DNA of 64,000 bases from Crocinitomicaceae bacterium (GCA_023262855.1 JALQYQ010000066.1:1-64000), one strand, 5' to 3'; shown: positions 28,125 through 37,643, counted from the stretch's first letter. The notes: generated by a model from the letters alone, not told the origin. Numbers and translations: made by a program.

Positions 28125-28559
28125 ATGAAACATTTATTTAAATTGAGTTTAGTTGCTTTGTTAGCACTAACAGCAGTTGTTTCTTCTTGTAACAAATACG
28201 AAGAAGGTTCGAACTTTTCTTTAATTTCTGCAAAAGGTCGTATGGCTGGAGACTGGAAATTATCAAGTTACACAGTTAACGGAACTGATTATACATCAAG
28301 CATGGGAACTGTTAATGTAACTATCGATAAAGATGGTACGTACAAAGGTACAGCTGTTTACACAGTTTTGGGGACACCATTCACTGATAATTTCGATGGT
28401 AAATGGGAATTTAACAGTGACAAAACTACAGTTAGCATGACTGATACAGGGTCATCTACATCTGAAGTTTACACAATCGTTGAGTTGAAAAACAAAGAAA
28501 TGAAATTGAAACAAGTTGATGGCAACACAACTTATTTAACAACGTATACAGCACAATAA
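28125..28559 (+). CDS. Lipocalin-like lipoprotein
   Basis: This 144-residue protein begins with a lipoprotein signal peptide ending SSCNK. The mature part has the GDWKLSSYTVNG start and repeated beta strands with D-G-T-Y and G-K-W-E-F turns that mark the lipocalin-like (DUF4923/lipocalin_4-type) small beta-barrel lipoproteins common in Bacteroidota. It probably sits in the outer or inner membrane leaflet facing the periplasm; the ligand is unknown. The start at 28125 follows a good promoter; the longer frame from 28080 would begin upstream of it. Confidence 0.85.
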   Translation: MKHLFKLSLVALLALTAVVSSCNKYEEGSNFSLISAKGRMAGDWKLSSYTVNGTDYTSSMGTVNVTIDKDGTYKGTAVYTVLGTPFTDNFDGKWEFNSDKTTVSMTDTGSSTSEVYTIVELKNKEMKLKQVDGNTTYLTTYTAQ

Positions 28560-28578
28560 TTCATTGTGAACGTTTTAG

Positions 28579-28607
28579 AAAAGGTCGGCTGTAGTCGGCC
28601 TTTTTTT
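28579..28607 (+). terminator. Terminator after the lipocalin-like gene
   Basis: AAAAGGTCG pairs with CGGCCTTTT (one G-U pair) around an 8-base loop, followed by a run of seven T. The T-run reaches the stop codon of the convergent glycine-rich lipoprotein gene. Confidence 0.8.
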
Positions 28608-29640
28608 ATTTGTACATAGTTGGATCGAAAGGACTTGTTTCCACGTTCACCGTTCCTGCCATTCCGCTTAAACCATTCATGCCGTTTAATCCATTACTGC
28701 CCGATTTTGCTTGTGATTGACCATTCAACGGTTTGCCCGGTTGTCCACCCGATCCGCCAGATCCAGCATTTCCAGCGATTCCACCACCATTTCTTATTTC
28801 CAAATAGGGTTTGATTGATTCAGCATTCGGATTGATGATTACTTGAACGTCTCCACCACGACCTCCATTTCCAGCATTTCCGCCGTTCCCTCCATTTCCA
28901 CCATTTCCTGGTAGTTTCGTAGTAGTTCCTTTTATTTCACCGTCTTTTCCAGTCCCTCCTGAACCTCCAGAACCTCCTTCACCGCCATTTCCACCTTGAG
29001 CGTTCATAACTAAGGCATGGGTTCCTTGCATTTTATACTTTGCCGTCCAATTTTCAGTTGTATTTTTCATATGAATGTAGTAAAAATCACCTTCCATCCA
29101 GATATGAATTTCATAATTATCTCCATTTTGCCCATTCGCTCCGTTCAATCCTGAATCTCCTGCTTTACCATCCCTTGATAACCAACCACCTGATACACCC
29201 GAGCCTCCATTGTTTCCTTTGGCACCTTTATCTCCTGAAAAACCAATTGATAAGGAAGCGTTAAAGTTCATTCGTATTGTATCTGAAGTAGTAATTGTTT
29301 TTCCATATTTATCAGTAAGAGATAATGTTACGACCTCAACATCCTTTTCAAATGTTGTTGGAATACCATACAAGGTTGCTTTTTTACTAATAAAATCAAA
29401 AGAAATGTTCTGACTTGAAGTAAAGTTCTTCGATTTCGAAAGCACAACTTCTTCGTTGGTATACATTTTCATCACCACCTCTGCTTTGAAAGGTGTGGAA
29501 TAATTGATTGGATCACTCGAATTATAATCAATGTACAACTTTTGAATGTTCTCTACATCAATTTTTTGATAGCTCGAGCATGATGCTATTAGCAAAATAC
29601 TTCCGAGAAGGAGTGTAATTCTAGTGAGAGTGGATTTCAT
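28606..29640 (-). CDS. Glycine-triplet-repeat (collagen-like / PGII-type) lipoprotein
   Basis: The 344-residue protein has a lipoprotein signal peptide (ILLIASCSSY) and a beta-type domain of about 110 residues. Two glycine-rich blocks follow: about residues 130-180 with mostly strict G-X-Y triplets (GDKGAKGNNGGSG), and about 215-330 with GGNGG, GNGGNGG and GNAGSGGSGG runs, separated by a non-repetitive segment. Proline is scarce, so this is not vertebrate-type collagen; bundled polyproline-II helices as in glycine-rich antifreeze or PGRS domains are equally possible. The start is 10 bases after the stop of the DUF58 gene, so it is probably the last gene of the MoxR operon. Start at ATG 29640 is preferred over a TTG at 29649. 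Function unknown. Confidence 0.82.
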   Translation of the reverse strand: MKSTLTRITLLLGSILLIASCSSYQKIDVENIQKLYIDYNSSDPINYSTPFKAEVVMKMYTNEEVVLSKSKNFTSSQNISFDFISKKATLYGIPTTFEKDVEVVTLSLTDKYGKTITTSDTIRMNFNASLSIGFSGDKGAKGNNGGSGVSGGWLSRDGKAGDSGLNGANGQNGDNYEIHIWMEGDFYYIHMKNTTENWTAKYKMQGTHALVMNAQGGNGGEGGSGGSGGTGKDGEIKGTTTKLPGNGGNGGNGGNAGNGGRGGDVQVIINPNAESIKPYLEIRNGGGIAGNAGSGGSGGQPGKPLNGQSQAKSGSNGLNGMNGLSGMAGTVNVETSPFDPTMYK

Positions 29641-29650
29641 GGAATGCAAA

Positions 29651-30982
29651 TTAAATTGAACCTTTCGCCTTAAGTTCGAGGTATTTATTGATGGTATTAA
29701 TGGACAATTCAGAAGGCAAGGTCAAAATCGTTTGAATGCCATTTTGCTTCAATTCTTGCGCAATTCTTCCTTTCATGGAAATCATGCGTTCAGCAACAGC
29801 CGATTGATAAATGTCTTTGGTCGTTTTTGGGACTTCATACGCTAACTCTTGCAAATCGGTATTTTGGAAAAACACCACCACCAACACATGTTTTTGATTG
29901 ATTCGACGCAACATTGGTAAGGCTCTGCGCATGGCAAATTCCGTTTCAAAATTGGTGAACAAGACCAACAACGAACGTGTTTTCACCGTTCTGCGCAACG
30001 AATTGTACAACAACTCATAATTAGGCTCTAAGAAATGTGTTTTTTGATTGTACAATTCTTCAATGATTCGGCGCATTTGTCCACCCGTTCGATCTGCTGG
30101 AAGTTGCGAACCAATTTTATCAGAGAACGTAATCAATCCTGTTTTATCCCCTTTTCGTAGAGCAATATTCGAAAAAACCAAGGTAGAATTTATCGCGTAA
30201 TCCAACATGCTCAAGTTGTCGAATTGAACTTGCATTGAACGACTTTTGTCAATAATGCAATAAATATGTTGGGATTTTTCTTCCTGGTATTGATTTACCA
30301 TCAATTCATTTCTGCGACTTGTTGCTTTCCAGTTGATGGTTTTTATTTCATCTCCTTGCACATAGTTTTTGATTTGCTCAAACTCGCTTGTGTTACCCAA
30401 ACGACGAATTTTCTTAATTCCAGAACTTGTTTTTTGTTGCTGAAACACTAACAACTCATACTTTTTCATTTGCAAGACGGAAGGATACACTTTCACTTCC
30501 TGTTCATCATCAATGATGTATTTTCGACTCACCAAATTAAACAAGGATGCAATGATGAAAAAGGGTTTTCTGAAGTAAAACTCTCCACGCTCTTTCGGAA
30601 TAAAAACGTATTCAAAAATTGCTTCCTGCTTCGGTAATACCAAGCCTTTAAAAATACGTGAACGTTCCTGCATTTCAATAGGAAAACCTTCGCACATACG
30701 AAAGTTAATCGGTTGATTAGTCGCATTTTTTACGACTAATTTCACCTCGTTTTGATCTCCAAGATTCAAGCGAATTTGAACATGACGTTGGTAGATCAAT
30801 GGTTGCTTGGACGAGAAAGTCAACAACACATCAAGCAAGGTAATTCCAAATAAACACATCATTCCAATCTTCGCAATAAAATAGAGTGCTGGAACGGCAA
30901 AGGATGCCGCAAACAAAATCACACCAATTGCAAATAGCAAAAAGAAGAAACGCGTTAAATAAATGGAAGAAAGTAACTTCAT
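29651..30982 (-). CDS. DUF58 (vWA-like) protein, partner of MoxR ATPase
   Basis: The 443-residue protein has two N-terminal membrane segments (residues ~8-55), a middle beta-rich region and a DUF58 domain with the signature GDEIKTINWKATSRRNELMVNQY, followed by a vWA-like core with IIDKSRSMQ (DxSxS metal-site motif). DUF58 proteins are habitually encoded next to MoxR ATPases and are thought to be their substrate adaptors. The MoxR gene lies 3 bases upstream and the glycine-rich lipoprotein gene follows after 10 bases. It should be anchored in the inner membrane with the vWA domain in the cytoplasm (topology inferred). Confidence 0.92.
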   Translation of the reverse strand: MKLLSSIYLTRFFFLLFAIGVILFAASFAVPALYFIAKIGMMCLFGITLLDVLLTFSSKQPLIYQRHVQIRLNLGDQNEVKLVVKNATNQPINFRMCEGFPIEMQERSRIFKGLVLPKQEAIFEYVFIPKERGEFYFRKPFFIIASLFNLVSRKYIIDDEQEVKVYPSVLQMKKYELLVFQQQKTSSGIKKIRRLGNTSEFEQIKNYVQGDEIKTINWKATSRRNELMVNQYQEEKSQHIYCIIDKSRSMQVQFDNLSMLDYAINSTLVFSNIALRKGDKTGLITFSDKIGSQLPADRTGGQMRRIIEELYNQKTHFLEPNYELLYNSLRRTVKTRSLLVLFTNFETEFAMRRALPMLRRINQKHVLVVVFFQNTDLQELAYEVPKTTKDIYQSAVAERMISMKGRIAQELKQNGIQTILTLPSELSINTINKYLELKAKGSI

Positions 30983-30985
30983 CGT

Positions 30986-32113
30986 TTATCTTGGAACTTC
31001 AATTGTTTGAATAATTTCATTCACAACATCTTCCGTTGATAATCCTTCCATTTCTGCTTCTGGTGTCAAAATCAAACGGTGGTTCAATACGGGTTTCGCC
31101 ACAAACTGAATGTCTTCTGGTGTCACAAAATCACGTCCACGAATTGCAGCAATTGCTTTGGCAGATTTCAAAATCGATAAAGACGCACGTGGTGAACCTC
31201 CTAAGTAAATTTTTCCGTGATTACGCGTTTTGTGCGTGATACTAGAAATGTATTTAACCAAATTGTCTTCAATAATAATCTTCTCGACAATATCTTGCAC
31301 TTTTTGAATTTCATTCACTGTAAAAACTGGTTTTACCCTATTCAAATCAGGTGCTTTGATGTTGTTTTTATAACGTTGTAGAATTTCTTCTTCTTGATGC
31401 AATTCAGGATAATCCAATTTGATTTTAAACAAGAAACGATCTAATTGTGCTTCTGGCAAACTGTACGTTCCTTCTTGCTCAATCGGATTTTGCGTCGCAA
31501 CTACCAAGAAAGGGAACGTCATTGGATACAAGGTTCCATCATAGGTAATTTGGCGTTCTTCCATTACTTCAAACAAGGCAGCTTGTGTTTTTGCTGGAGC
31601 ACGGTTGATCTCATCAATCAACACAATATTCGAGAAAATTGGGCCTTTTTTAAAGTAAAAACTAGAATCCTTCATGTTGAAAACACTCGTTCCAATCACA
31701 TCTGAAGGCATCATATCTGGTGTAAACTGAATACGCGAAAAATCAATATCCAACGCCTTTGCTAACACTTTTGAAGACAAGGTTTTCGCAACACCTGGAA
31801 CACCTTCTAACAACAAATGTCCATTCGCAAAAATTCCAGCCAACATCAATTCAACCATATCATGTTGCCCGATGACAAATTTTGCCAGCTCAACACGCAC
31901 ATTGTTTACCTTCGAAGCTACCCAGATCAATTCTTCATTTTGTCGCTCAAAAGAGTATGAACTTGTACTCGTCGTTGCTGGTTCTGAAGACGTTTCTGCA
32001 GGTGTTTCTGTCTGCTCTGAGGATGTTGCATCAGAAGCATTTTCTTTTGGCATATAGTTCGAAAAATCGTTTTCTTCCTGTCCTTCTGGTTTGTTTAAAT
32101 CATCGTTCATCAT
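30986..32113 (-). CDS. MoxR-family AAA+ ATPase
   Basis: The 375-residue protein has a low-complexity, Thr/Ser/Glu-rich N-terminus (residues ~1-55), then a MoxR AAA+ core: Walker A GVPGVAKT (104-111), FTPDMMPSDVIG, Walker B IVLIDEINRAPAKTQ, sensor 1 VVATQNPIEQEGTYSLPEAQLDRF and a lid domain with LGGSPRASLSILK. MoxR ATPases work as chaperones that remodel or mature protein complexes together with vWA proteins, here the adjacent DUF58 protein. The start overlaps the DUF4350 stop (ATGA). The acidic N-terminal extension is longer than usual. Confidence 0.95.
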   Translation of the reverse strand: MMNDDLNKPEGQEENDFSNYMPKENASDATSSEQTETPAETSSEPATTSTSSYSFERQNEELIWVASKVNNVRVELAKFVIGQHDMVELMLAGIFANGHLLLEGVPGVAKTLSSKVLAKALDIDFSRIQFTPDMMPSDVIGTSVFNMKDSSFYFKKGPIFSNIVLIDEINRAPAKTQAALFEVMEERQITYDGTLYPMTFPFLVVATQNPIEQEGTYSLPEAQLDRFLFKIKLDYPELHQEEEILQRYKNNIKAPDLNRVKPVFTVNEIQKVQDIVEKIIIEDNLVKYISSITHKTRNHGKIYLGGSPRASLSILKSAKAIAAIRGRDFVTPEDIQFVAKPVLNHRLILTPEAEMEGLSTEDVVNEIIQTIEVPR

Positions 32114-33807
32114 AACTCTAACTGATGGTGTTTAGAAATAAATCTCTCAAGTTGAGATCTATCAAATTTACTTAATTCTAATTTATTTATTTTCAATTCC
32201 TTATCGCCTTTGAAGTAAAATACATAGGCATTTTTAATTACAGAAACACGCATTAAATCATTTGTTGCTAGTTGGCGAACTTTACCAAAACTTGGATACA
32301 AAGCAATTTCTTCTTTTTGAATAACCAAGTAAGGTCGGTTCATTCTTCTGATACCAATAGCAAGGAATAAGGCACCAATTGGCCACAATACAATTCCGAT
32401 TCCGATTGAAGCCACCAAGTAATAGAACCCAAGCATAACAACGTAAATCCCAATCAAAATTAGCAACACGGATAGAATCAACAGACGTTGTAAACGAATT
32501 TCCTTTCCTTCGATGCGTTCAATAATTCGATCAGTGATGATGTTTGTTCGCATGTAAATCGAACGTTGTTTCTCAGAAATTTGAGCAAGATGCGTGTCGT
32601 TCAAAATACTTTGATTTTTTGGCTCGAACAAGGTGATTAACTCGTTAAGTTCAGCAATTGGAATGTTCGATTTTTCAGAAAGAATTCGAATGGCTTTTTC
32701 ACGGTCATTTGATTTTCTAAAGACATCCACAAAGAAATGTTTTTGCATCGCATCGTAGAAATTCTGACGCTGAACCTTGATGATTCCCATCGGATTGCTT
32801 TTCGATTGATAAATCGAAGTAATTGTTTGCGCAAACTCCAAAGACATGTTCTTTTTCTTTTCGATGTACGGAACAACAGGTTGCATACGTTTCGATCGGA
32901 ATAGGGCAAATAATAAAACACCTAAAAGCCCAAGACCAAATGCTGCCATAAGCGCAGGACTTTTTAGGATGAACTGAAAATAGCTATCGTCTTGTTCATC
33001 AGACGGACCATCTCCTTCTCCGTATGGATCATACGTATTTTCCAACAAGCGACCCAATTCTAAAATATAGACAGGTTGATCTTGTGGTAATTGATTTAAT
33101 AAATAAGAGGCATATCGATAACCTGCTGGTCGTTTGATTTGGTAGTTAAAAAAGAACTCTGGATTTGTATGAATGTAAATGTATCCTTTTCCGTATTTCA
33201 AGCGAATGAAATCTGGCATTTGATAAATCGAAGATAAAACCCTGTAATTAGTATCAATCGGTCGAACAGCGCTAAATGCACGCCATTCATGTGCAATCGT
33301 ATCATTTTGATACAAATAGAACATTGACAATGAATTGCGGTTGATTGCAACGTTCACACTATCAGCATAATCATAACTTACTTCGTAGCGAATAAATAAT
33401 CTTCGAACAATGTTATTCGTCAATTGATTCGAACTTAATAACAGTGTATTTCCTTCGTTCACTTGTGCTAAAACACTATCAAATTCTGCTGTTTTTAACC
33501 CAAATTTATCTCCAACAAACAGCATTGTATTGCGTTGGTTCAATTCTAGGACAGAATCTAATTCATACGATTTTGTTAAAGGTACAACTGTGTGATTGGT
33601 ATCAACATGCGCACGCAATAACTGATTAAACATGAACAATCCGTACGGATCTTTTTCGTTTAATTTATATTTATCCTCCCAATTTTCTGAAACAAAGGCC
33701 TCACGCTTATCGCCCTTTTCAAGTGGATTACCGCCCATCAAAAGTACGACCGCCACTATTACCAAAAGTACGATTCCAATTATCCCTATTTTCGCCTTAT
33801 TGTTCAT
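32110..33807 (-). CDS. DUF4350 domain-containing membrane protein
   Basis: The 565-residue protein has an N-terminal membrane anchor (residues ~7-25), then a DUF4350 region beginning DPYGLFMFNQLLRAH. Another membrane segment lies near 283-302, and two or three more between ~435 and 490, the latter followed by a small PH-like soluble tail. DUF4350 proteins are found between DUF4129 and MoxR genes in this module across many phyla; no biochemical function is established. It overlaps the DUF4129 gene by 11 bases and MoxR by 4, so it is certainly in the same operon. Confidence 0.87.
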   Translation of the reverse strand: MNNKAKIGIIGIVLLVIVAVVLLMGGNPLEKGDKREAFVSENWEDKYKLNEKDPYGLFMFNQLLRAHVDTNHTVVPLTKSYELDSVLELNQRNTMLFVGDKFGLKTAEFDSVLAQVNEGNTLLLSSNQLTNNIVRRLFIRYEVSYDYADSVNVAINRNSLSMFYLYQNDTIAHEWRAFSAVRPIDTNYRVLSSIYQMPDFIRLKYGKGYIYIHTNPEFFFNYQIKRPAGYRYASYLLNQLPQDQPVYILELGRLLENTYDPYGEGDGPSDEQDDSYFQFILKSPALMAAFGLGLLGVLLFALFRSKRMQPVVPYIEKKKNMSLEFAQTITSIYQSKSNPMGIIKVQRQNFYDAMQKHFFVDVFRKSNDREKAIRILSEKSNIPIAELNELITLFEPKNQSILNDTHLAQISEKQRSIYMRTNIITDRIIERIEGKEIRLQRLLILSVLLILIGIYVVMLGFYYLVASIGIGIVLWPIGALFLAIGIRRMNRPYLVIQKEEIALYPSFGKVRQLATNDLMRVSVIKNAYVFYFKGDKELKINKLELSKFDRSQLERFISKHHQLEL

Positions 33808-34678
33808 TTTTGTCTTTAAGGGATTGGTAATAATTGAGTAAAGTTGGCTGCAAAAGTTCGAAAACGGATTTATTTATTTCGTATTCTCCGTACCACACCA
33901 AATCGTAAATGCGAACGCATTCTCTAAAAATATCGCTATTCGGACGACTCGCTACCTCCATGATGTAATGGTGATTCGTTTTATCCTTTTTCCAGTGAAT
34001 CCAATTTTTCTGAATTAACTCTTTCAAAATAAACGTAAAGTAAATGCGTACACATTCGCGGTAATCTTCTCTTGCCAGAGCCGTATCCAGTTTGAGCTCT
34101 AAATCTGTTTTCGAGATTACAGTTGGATTCCAATCATTTTCAACATTTTGCTGAATGGTTTTGTCGGACGGTTGACGATTTTTTAAATACCAGTACAAAC
34201 CGAAGATTAATCCAGCAATCAAAAGTAGAACCAGCAACATTTTCCAAAATTCTGCCGAAATTGTTGGTGGATCTACATCAGGTACATTTACATCTGGCGC
34301 GTCAATATCAGGGCTATCGATATCAGGCAAGGTGATTGGTTCCGGTTTTTTGATTTTTGGATCCGATTTTAAGGTTCCTCCACCGCCTTTTCCAAATTGT
34401 CGTTCTCTATCCTGCTGTATTTGTTGCGGATTGTATTGAATTCCTTGGGAACCACTGGAAGTAGTAGTACTCGTTGGTGTTGGATCTTGCGATTCATGAA
34501 TTGAAGTTGGTCCTGAATTGTACCAATCATCCGGACCTTTGTAATCTTTTTGCTTTTTGTATTTTAAATAGTCTTTTTCTTGCTTCCAAACCTTCTTTTT
34601 GGGGTCCATTTTTGAACCTTGCGCATTCACTTGAAGCGCTGAAAAGAACAATACTATGACGAGCAATAACTTATTCAA
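33797..34678 (-). CDS. DUF4129-like membrane protein of the MoxR module
   Basis: Using the TTG at 34678, the 293-residue protein starts LNKLLLVIVLFFSALQVNAQ, a near-ideal signal peptide. The TTG overlaps the SpoIIM stop as TTGAATAA. A longer frame from another TTG at 34717 would put charged residues ahead of the signal. After a low-complexity Pro/Asp-rich stretch (DIDSPDIDAPDVNVPDVDPP) comes one membrane segment (~144-165), then a DUF4129-type domain (YRECVRIYFTFILKELIQK; YDLVWYGEYE). DUF4129 also forms the tail of TgpA transglutaminases. Its role here is unknown beyond membership of the module. Confidence 0.82.
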   Translation of the reverse strand: MNKLLLVIVLFFSALQVNAQGSKMDPKKKVWKQEKDYLKYKKQKDYKGPDDWYNSGPTSIHESQDPTPTSTTTSSGSQGIQYNPQQIQQDRERQFGKGGGGTLKSDPKIKKPEPITLPDIDSPDIDAPDVNVPDVDPPTISAEFWKMLLVLLLIAGLIFGLYWYLKNRQPSDKTIQQNVENDWNPTVISKTDLELKLDTALAREDYRECVRIYFTFILKELIQKNWIHWKKDKTNHHYIMEVASRPNSDIFRECVRIYDLVWYGEYEINKSVFELLQPTLLNYYQSLKDKNEQ

Positions 34679-36590
34679 AATCCACACTTTTTTCTTGATA
34701 GCGATTGCGCTTTCCAAACTTTTTAAAATTCTCCTTTAGCGATTTTGCCTCAGATTTATCGAGTTCTGTGTAATATGAGAATCCTGCAATTATTGCCAAC
34801 AACGGAAGAATTCCCAACAAAAATGCGGCATAAACAACTTGACGAACAATGTTTCCTACGACAATGTAATCATCCGTAAACTCTCGAGAAACGCGTTTTA
34901 CTAGTCCGACCAACATATCCAAAGCATCGCTAACCAAAGGTTCATCGTTGTAACCATTGTGAATACTGAATACAAAAGCAATTGGTTGTGCTATTAAGAC
35001 AATAAAAACAAGTACCAATCCCAAGGTTAATAAGGTATTTCCATATTGTTTTATACTAAAACGGAATGATTTTTTTAAGCGTCCACCAAATGCAGCATCG
35101 TCAAGTCCCATCGTTGCGCCTTGTAAATAGAACAAGGGAATTAGGAAAAATGCCCAAAAGAGCAAATACCAAGGTAAACCAAATAAAATGATGAAAAGTC
35201 CCATACTTCCAAGCCATACAGCAAGAAAACGTTTTTTAGCAAATGCAAAAAATCCCTTCCAAGAAAAAGCTTCATCCATTGATGTGAAGGACCAAAATAC
35301 TGCGGTGAAAACGAGGGAAATGTTCAGTGTCCAAAGGAATGCAACGATCACATCACCAATCGAATTAAAATCGTATCCAATTATTATTCCGAGTTGACCA
35401 GCCCAATCGTACCAATATTCTGTTTCCAATTCTTCGTACTTCATAGTATCTTGGGCAATTATCAAGAGTATTGTAATTGGAACAACAATCGTAAAGATAA
35501 TTTTCGAAAATTTCTTAAAGTACATTCGGTAAAACTGGAAGGAATCCGAGATGGTTTGTCCAACATTTCTGATTTTATACCGTTGAATTTTACTCGTTGT
35601 GCGAAAAGGTGCTGCTTCTTCTGCATCTACCAATTCAGGATATTTGCGAGCAACATGAATTGGATAAAAGACATAAACAAACAAAATCAATCCAAATGAA
35701 AGCATAATCAATGTCCATTTCGACCATTCAGGCAAGGTTTGATAATTATGTGTCACAAAACTTTCCAAAAATCCAGCTGCAATGACAAACGGAACCAAAC
35801 TCATCATGATTTTTAATCCGCGTTTAGTCGATAATTGAAGTGATTGAAGTCGCGTATAGGAACGTGGAAACAACCACCCATTTCCGGCTGTTATTCCGGC
35901 TGCTCCTGCAATCACAATGGATGAAATTTCAAATGCACCATGAATCCAAATTCCAAGAAAACTTGTAATGAGAAGACCTTTTAGTTTAAAAAAGTATTGA
36001 AATGCACCAAGCATTACACCATTGTAAAACATCATGACATGCGTTCCAATCGTAAAGAAAAAACCAATGAAAAAGGTCAAGAACGACACTTTCATGTTGT
36101 TGGTTGTTATTTGAATGAACATTCCCAACTGGCTTTCATCTTGGTACACATCTAGTGGAACACCATTTTTAATGTTCTCAATCGTCATGTCGACATAACC
36201 ATCGCCCATTACCACACGCGGAAAATCTGGATCAAAATGCGTTGTAACAGCACCAATAACGACATAAACCATGAATGCAACAAGGGCAAACAACAAATTT
36301 TTTCGTGCGCGATAAATTTCCAACGGAAGGGAGACTTTCCAAACAGTTAGCAGCTTTTTTAATGATTCACCACGTTGTTTATGAACCCCTGTAAAGACTT
36401 TTTGGGCAAGTTGATTAAGGTAAACTCGAACGGTTCGACGTTTGTAAAACGTTTGTGCATAACTTAAGTCATCAGTCATGTCCATATACAGATTACTTAG
36501 CTCTTCTGGATCATTGGCGTTTGATTCATAGAGTTTTTCAAAGCGTTCCCACTTTTCCTTGTTTTGCTGTATGAAGGATGTTTCTTTCAT
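34671..36590 (-). CDS. SpoIIM-family integral membrane protein with extra C-terminal membrane domain
   Basis: The 639-residue protein has a soluble helical N-terminus (~1-95), then a stage II sporulation protein M-type membrane domain (~95-310) including NNMKVSFLTFFIGFFFTIGT and the signature WIHGAFEISSIVIAGAAG. The organism is not expected to sporulate; SpoIIM-like proteins are widespread membrane-shaping or permease-like proteins. A second membrane region (~340-620) with about five further segments extends it well past the usual SpoIIM length. It heads the SpoIIM-DUF4129-DUF4350-MoxR-DUF58 operon. A TATCTTTA box at 36602-36609 could be its own promoter, although the anti-sigma gene ends only 68 bases upstream. 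Confidence 0.9.
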   Translation of the reverse strand: MKETSFIQQNKEKWERFEKLYESNANDPEELSNLYMDMTDDLSYAQTFYKRRTVRVYLNQLAQKVFTGVHKQRGESLKKLLTVWKVSLPLEIYRARKNLLFALVAFMVYVVIGAVTTHFDPDFPRVVMGDGYVDMTIENIKNGVPLDVYQDESQLGMFIQITTNNMKVSFLTFFIGFFFTIGTHVMMFYNGVMLGAFQYFFKLKGLLITSFLGIWIHGAFEISSIVIAGAAGITAGNGWLFPRSYTRLQSLQLSTKRGLKIMMSLVPFVIAAGFLESFVTHNYQTLPEWSKWTLIMLSFGLILFVYVFYPIHVARKYPELVDAEEAAPFRTTSKIQRYKIRNVGQTISDSFQFYRMYFKKFSKIIFTIVVPITILLIIAQDTMKYEELETEYWYDWAGQLGIIIGYDFNSIGDVIVAFLWTLNISLVFTAVFWSFTSMDEAFSWKGFFAFAKKRFLAVWLGSMGLFIILFGLPWYLLFWAFFLIPLFYLQGATMGLDDAAFGGRLKKSFRFSIKQYGNTLLTLGLVLVFIVLIAQPIAFVFSIHNGYNDEPLVSDALDMLVGLVKRVSREFTDDYIVVGNIVRQVVYAAFLLGILPLLAIIAGFSYYTELDKSEAKSLKENFKKFGKRNRYQEKSVDFE

Positions 36591-36601
36591 TCGACGGAAT
36601 G

Positions 36602-36609
36602 TAAAGATA
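36602..36609 (-). promoter_or_regulatory. Possible -7 promoter box for the SpoIIM-MoxR operon
   Basis: Minus-strand TATCTTTA differs from TAnnTTTG in the last base and ends 11 bases before the ATG at 36590. It would allow the module to be transcribed separately from the sigma/anti-sigma pair. Confidence 0.35.
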
Positions 36610-36658
36610 TAAAAAGAAGAAAGTGAAAAACAGATTCTGAAAAGAAAGTGGAGAAAGA

Positions 36659-37636
36659 TTAATTATTTCTGTGCGAAATCTCCAATTTCCCTATTTTTAG
36701 GTAAAAACCTCCAGGTGTTTTTTCTGTTGCTTTAGCCGTTCTGAAATCAACTTCTTGTTTTACTGCGTCCGACAAACGATTTGTTATTGGTTTAATTGGA
36801 TTTTTCATGTCCTGAAATCCATAGTTTGTTGCAACATTTTCAGTTGAAACAGGCGAAATGGTTGACTGAGCGAATGTTTGTTCTTCAATGTCGTTTTCTA
36901 CTTCGCGTACAGAAATTCCATTCAATTTTTTCACTTTTAATTGAAGTGGGAAATTTGTCAAACGATTAGGATTATTTGAGGCAACAATTGGTTGTTCTTT
37001 GGATGGCATTGACACACTAAACGAAGGTTCTTGAGAAATTGGTTTCGAAGGATTAATGACAACTGGCGACTGGTTTACATCTTTAACGGGTAGTTTTACA
37101 TGAATTCTAGCCGTTGTTCCTGCCATTTGACCTGTATCCGTCGATGGATTTCCAAGAAAGAAAAAGACTGCAACACTTGCTGCAGCTGCCATCGAAAGGA
37201 TTGGCCATAAGGCAATTCTTCGCGCTTGCTTTAATGAAGATTTCTCTTCAAAAACAATTGATAAATCAGGATTTAATTTTGTGTTGGCATACAAACGTTG
37301 TGCATGCAATAAACTCGGATCTTTTGATAAAAACACGTTTAATTCGGCACGTTTCGTTGAAGACAATAAGCCTTCAGTTTGCGCTATTAAAAACTGTTCA
37401 ACATTGTTTAAAGTTATTACAGTTGTTTCAAAATTAAGTTGTTTCAAATTTTCCTTAAAGGAAGTATCTAGTGCAACTTGATCATCTTCAATTGCGAATA
37501 GGTTTTCATCATCCAATTGCAATTCAGGATGTTCTTCCAAGAACGCTAAAAACAAAGCAGTTTCCTCTTCGCTCAAAGTTCCTTCGAGAAAATCAAGGTA
37601 AAATGCCTCATAATTAAATATACTGATGCGTTCCAT
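36659..37636 (-). CDS. Putative anti-sigma factor / single-pass membrane protein
   Basis: The 325-residue protein starts MERISIFNYEAFYLDFLEGTLSE, a pattern of short helices (YxxF-DFLEGTLSEEE-xxLxxFLxxHPE) seen in Bacteroidota anti-sigma-like proteins. A second similar helical block (EQFLIAQTEGLLSSTKRAELNVFL) follows. One membrane segment lies at about 143-163 (ALWPILSMAAAASVAVFFFLG), and the rest is a polar periplasmic tail. There is no zinc-finger motif. It begins 7 bases after the stop of the ECF sigma factor gene; this position is the main reason for the anti-sigma call. The ATG at 37636 is preferred to a TTG at 37642. Confidence 0.7.
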   Translation of the reverse strand: MERISIFNYEAFYLDFLEGTLSEEETALFLAFLEEHPELQLDDENLFAIEDDQVALDTSFKENLKQLNFETTVITLNNVEQFLIAQTEGLLSSTKRAELNVFLSKDPSLLHAQRLYANTKLNPDLSIVFEEKSSLKQARRIALWPILSMAAAASVAVFFFLGNPSTDTGQMAGTTARIHVKLPVKDVNQSPVVINPSKPISQEPSFSVSMPSKEQPIVASNNPNRLTNFPLQLKVKKLNGISVREVENDIEEQTFAQSTISPVSTENVATNYGFQDMKNPIKPITNRLSDAVKQEVDFRTAKATEKTPGGFYLKIGKLEISHRNN

Positions 37637-37643
37637 AGTCAAT

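Noticed and set aside
28700-29230. Repetitive GGN-rich DNA looking like a CRISPR or satellite
   Set aside because: The repeats are in frame and encode glycine triplets in the lipoprotein; units are irregular and there are no spacers.
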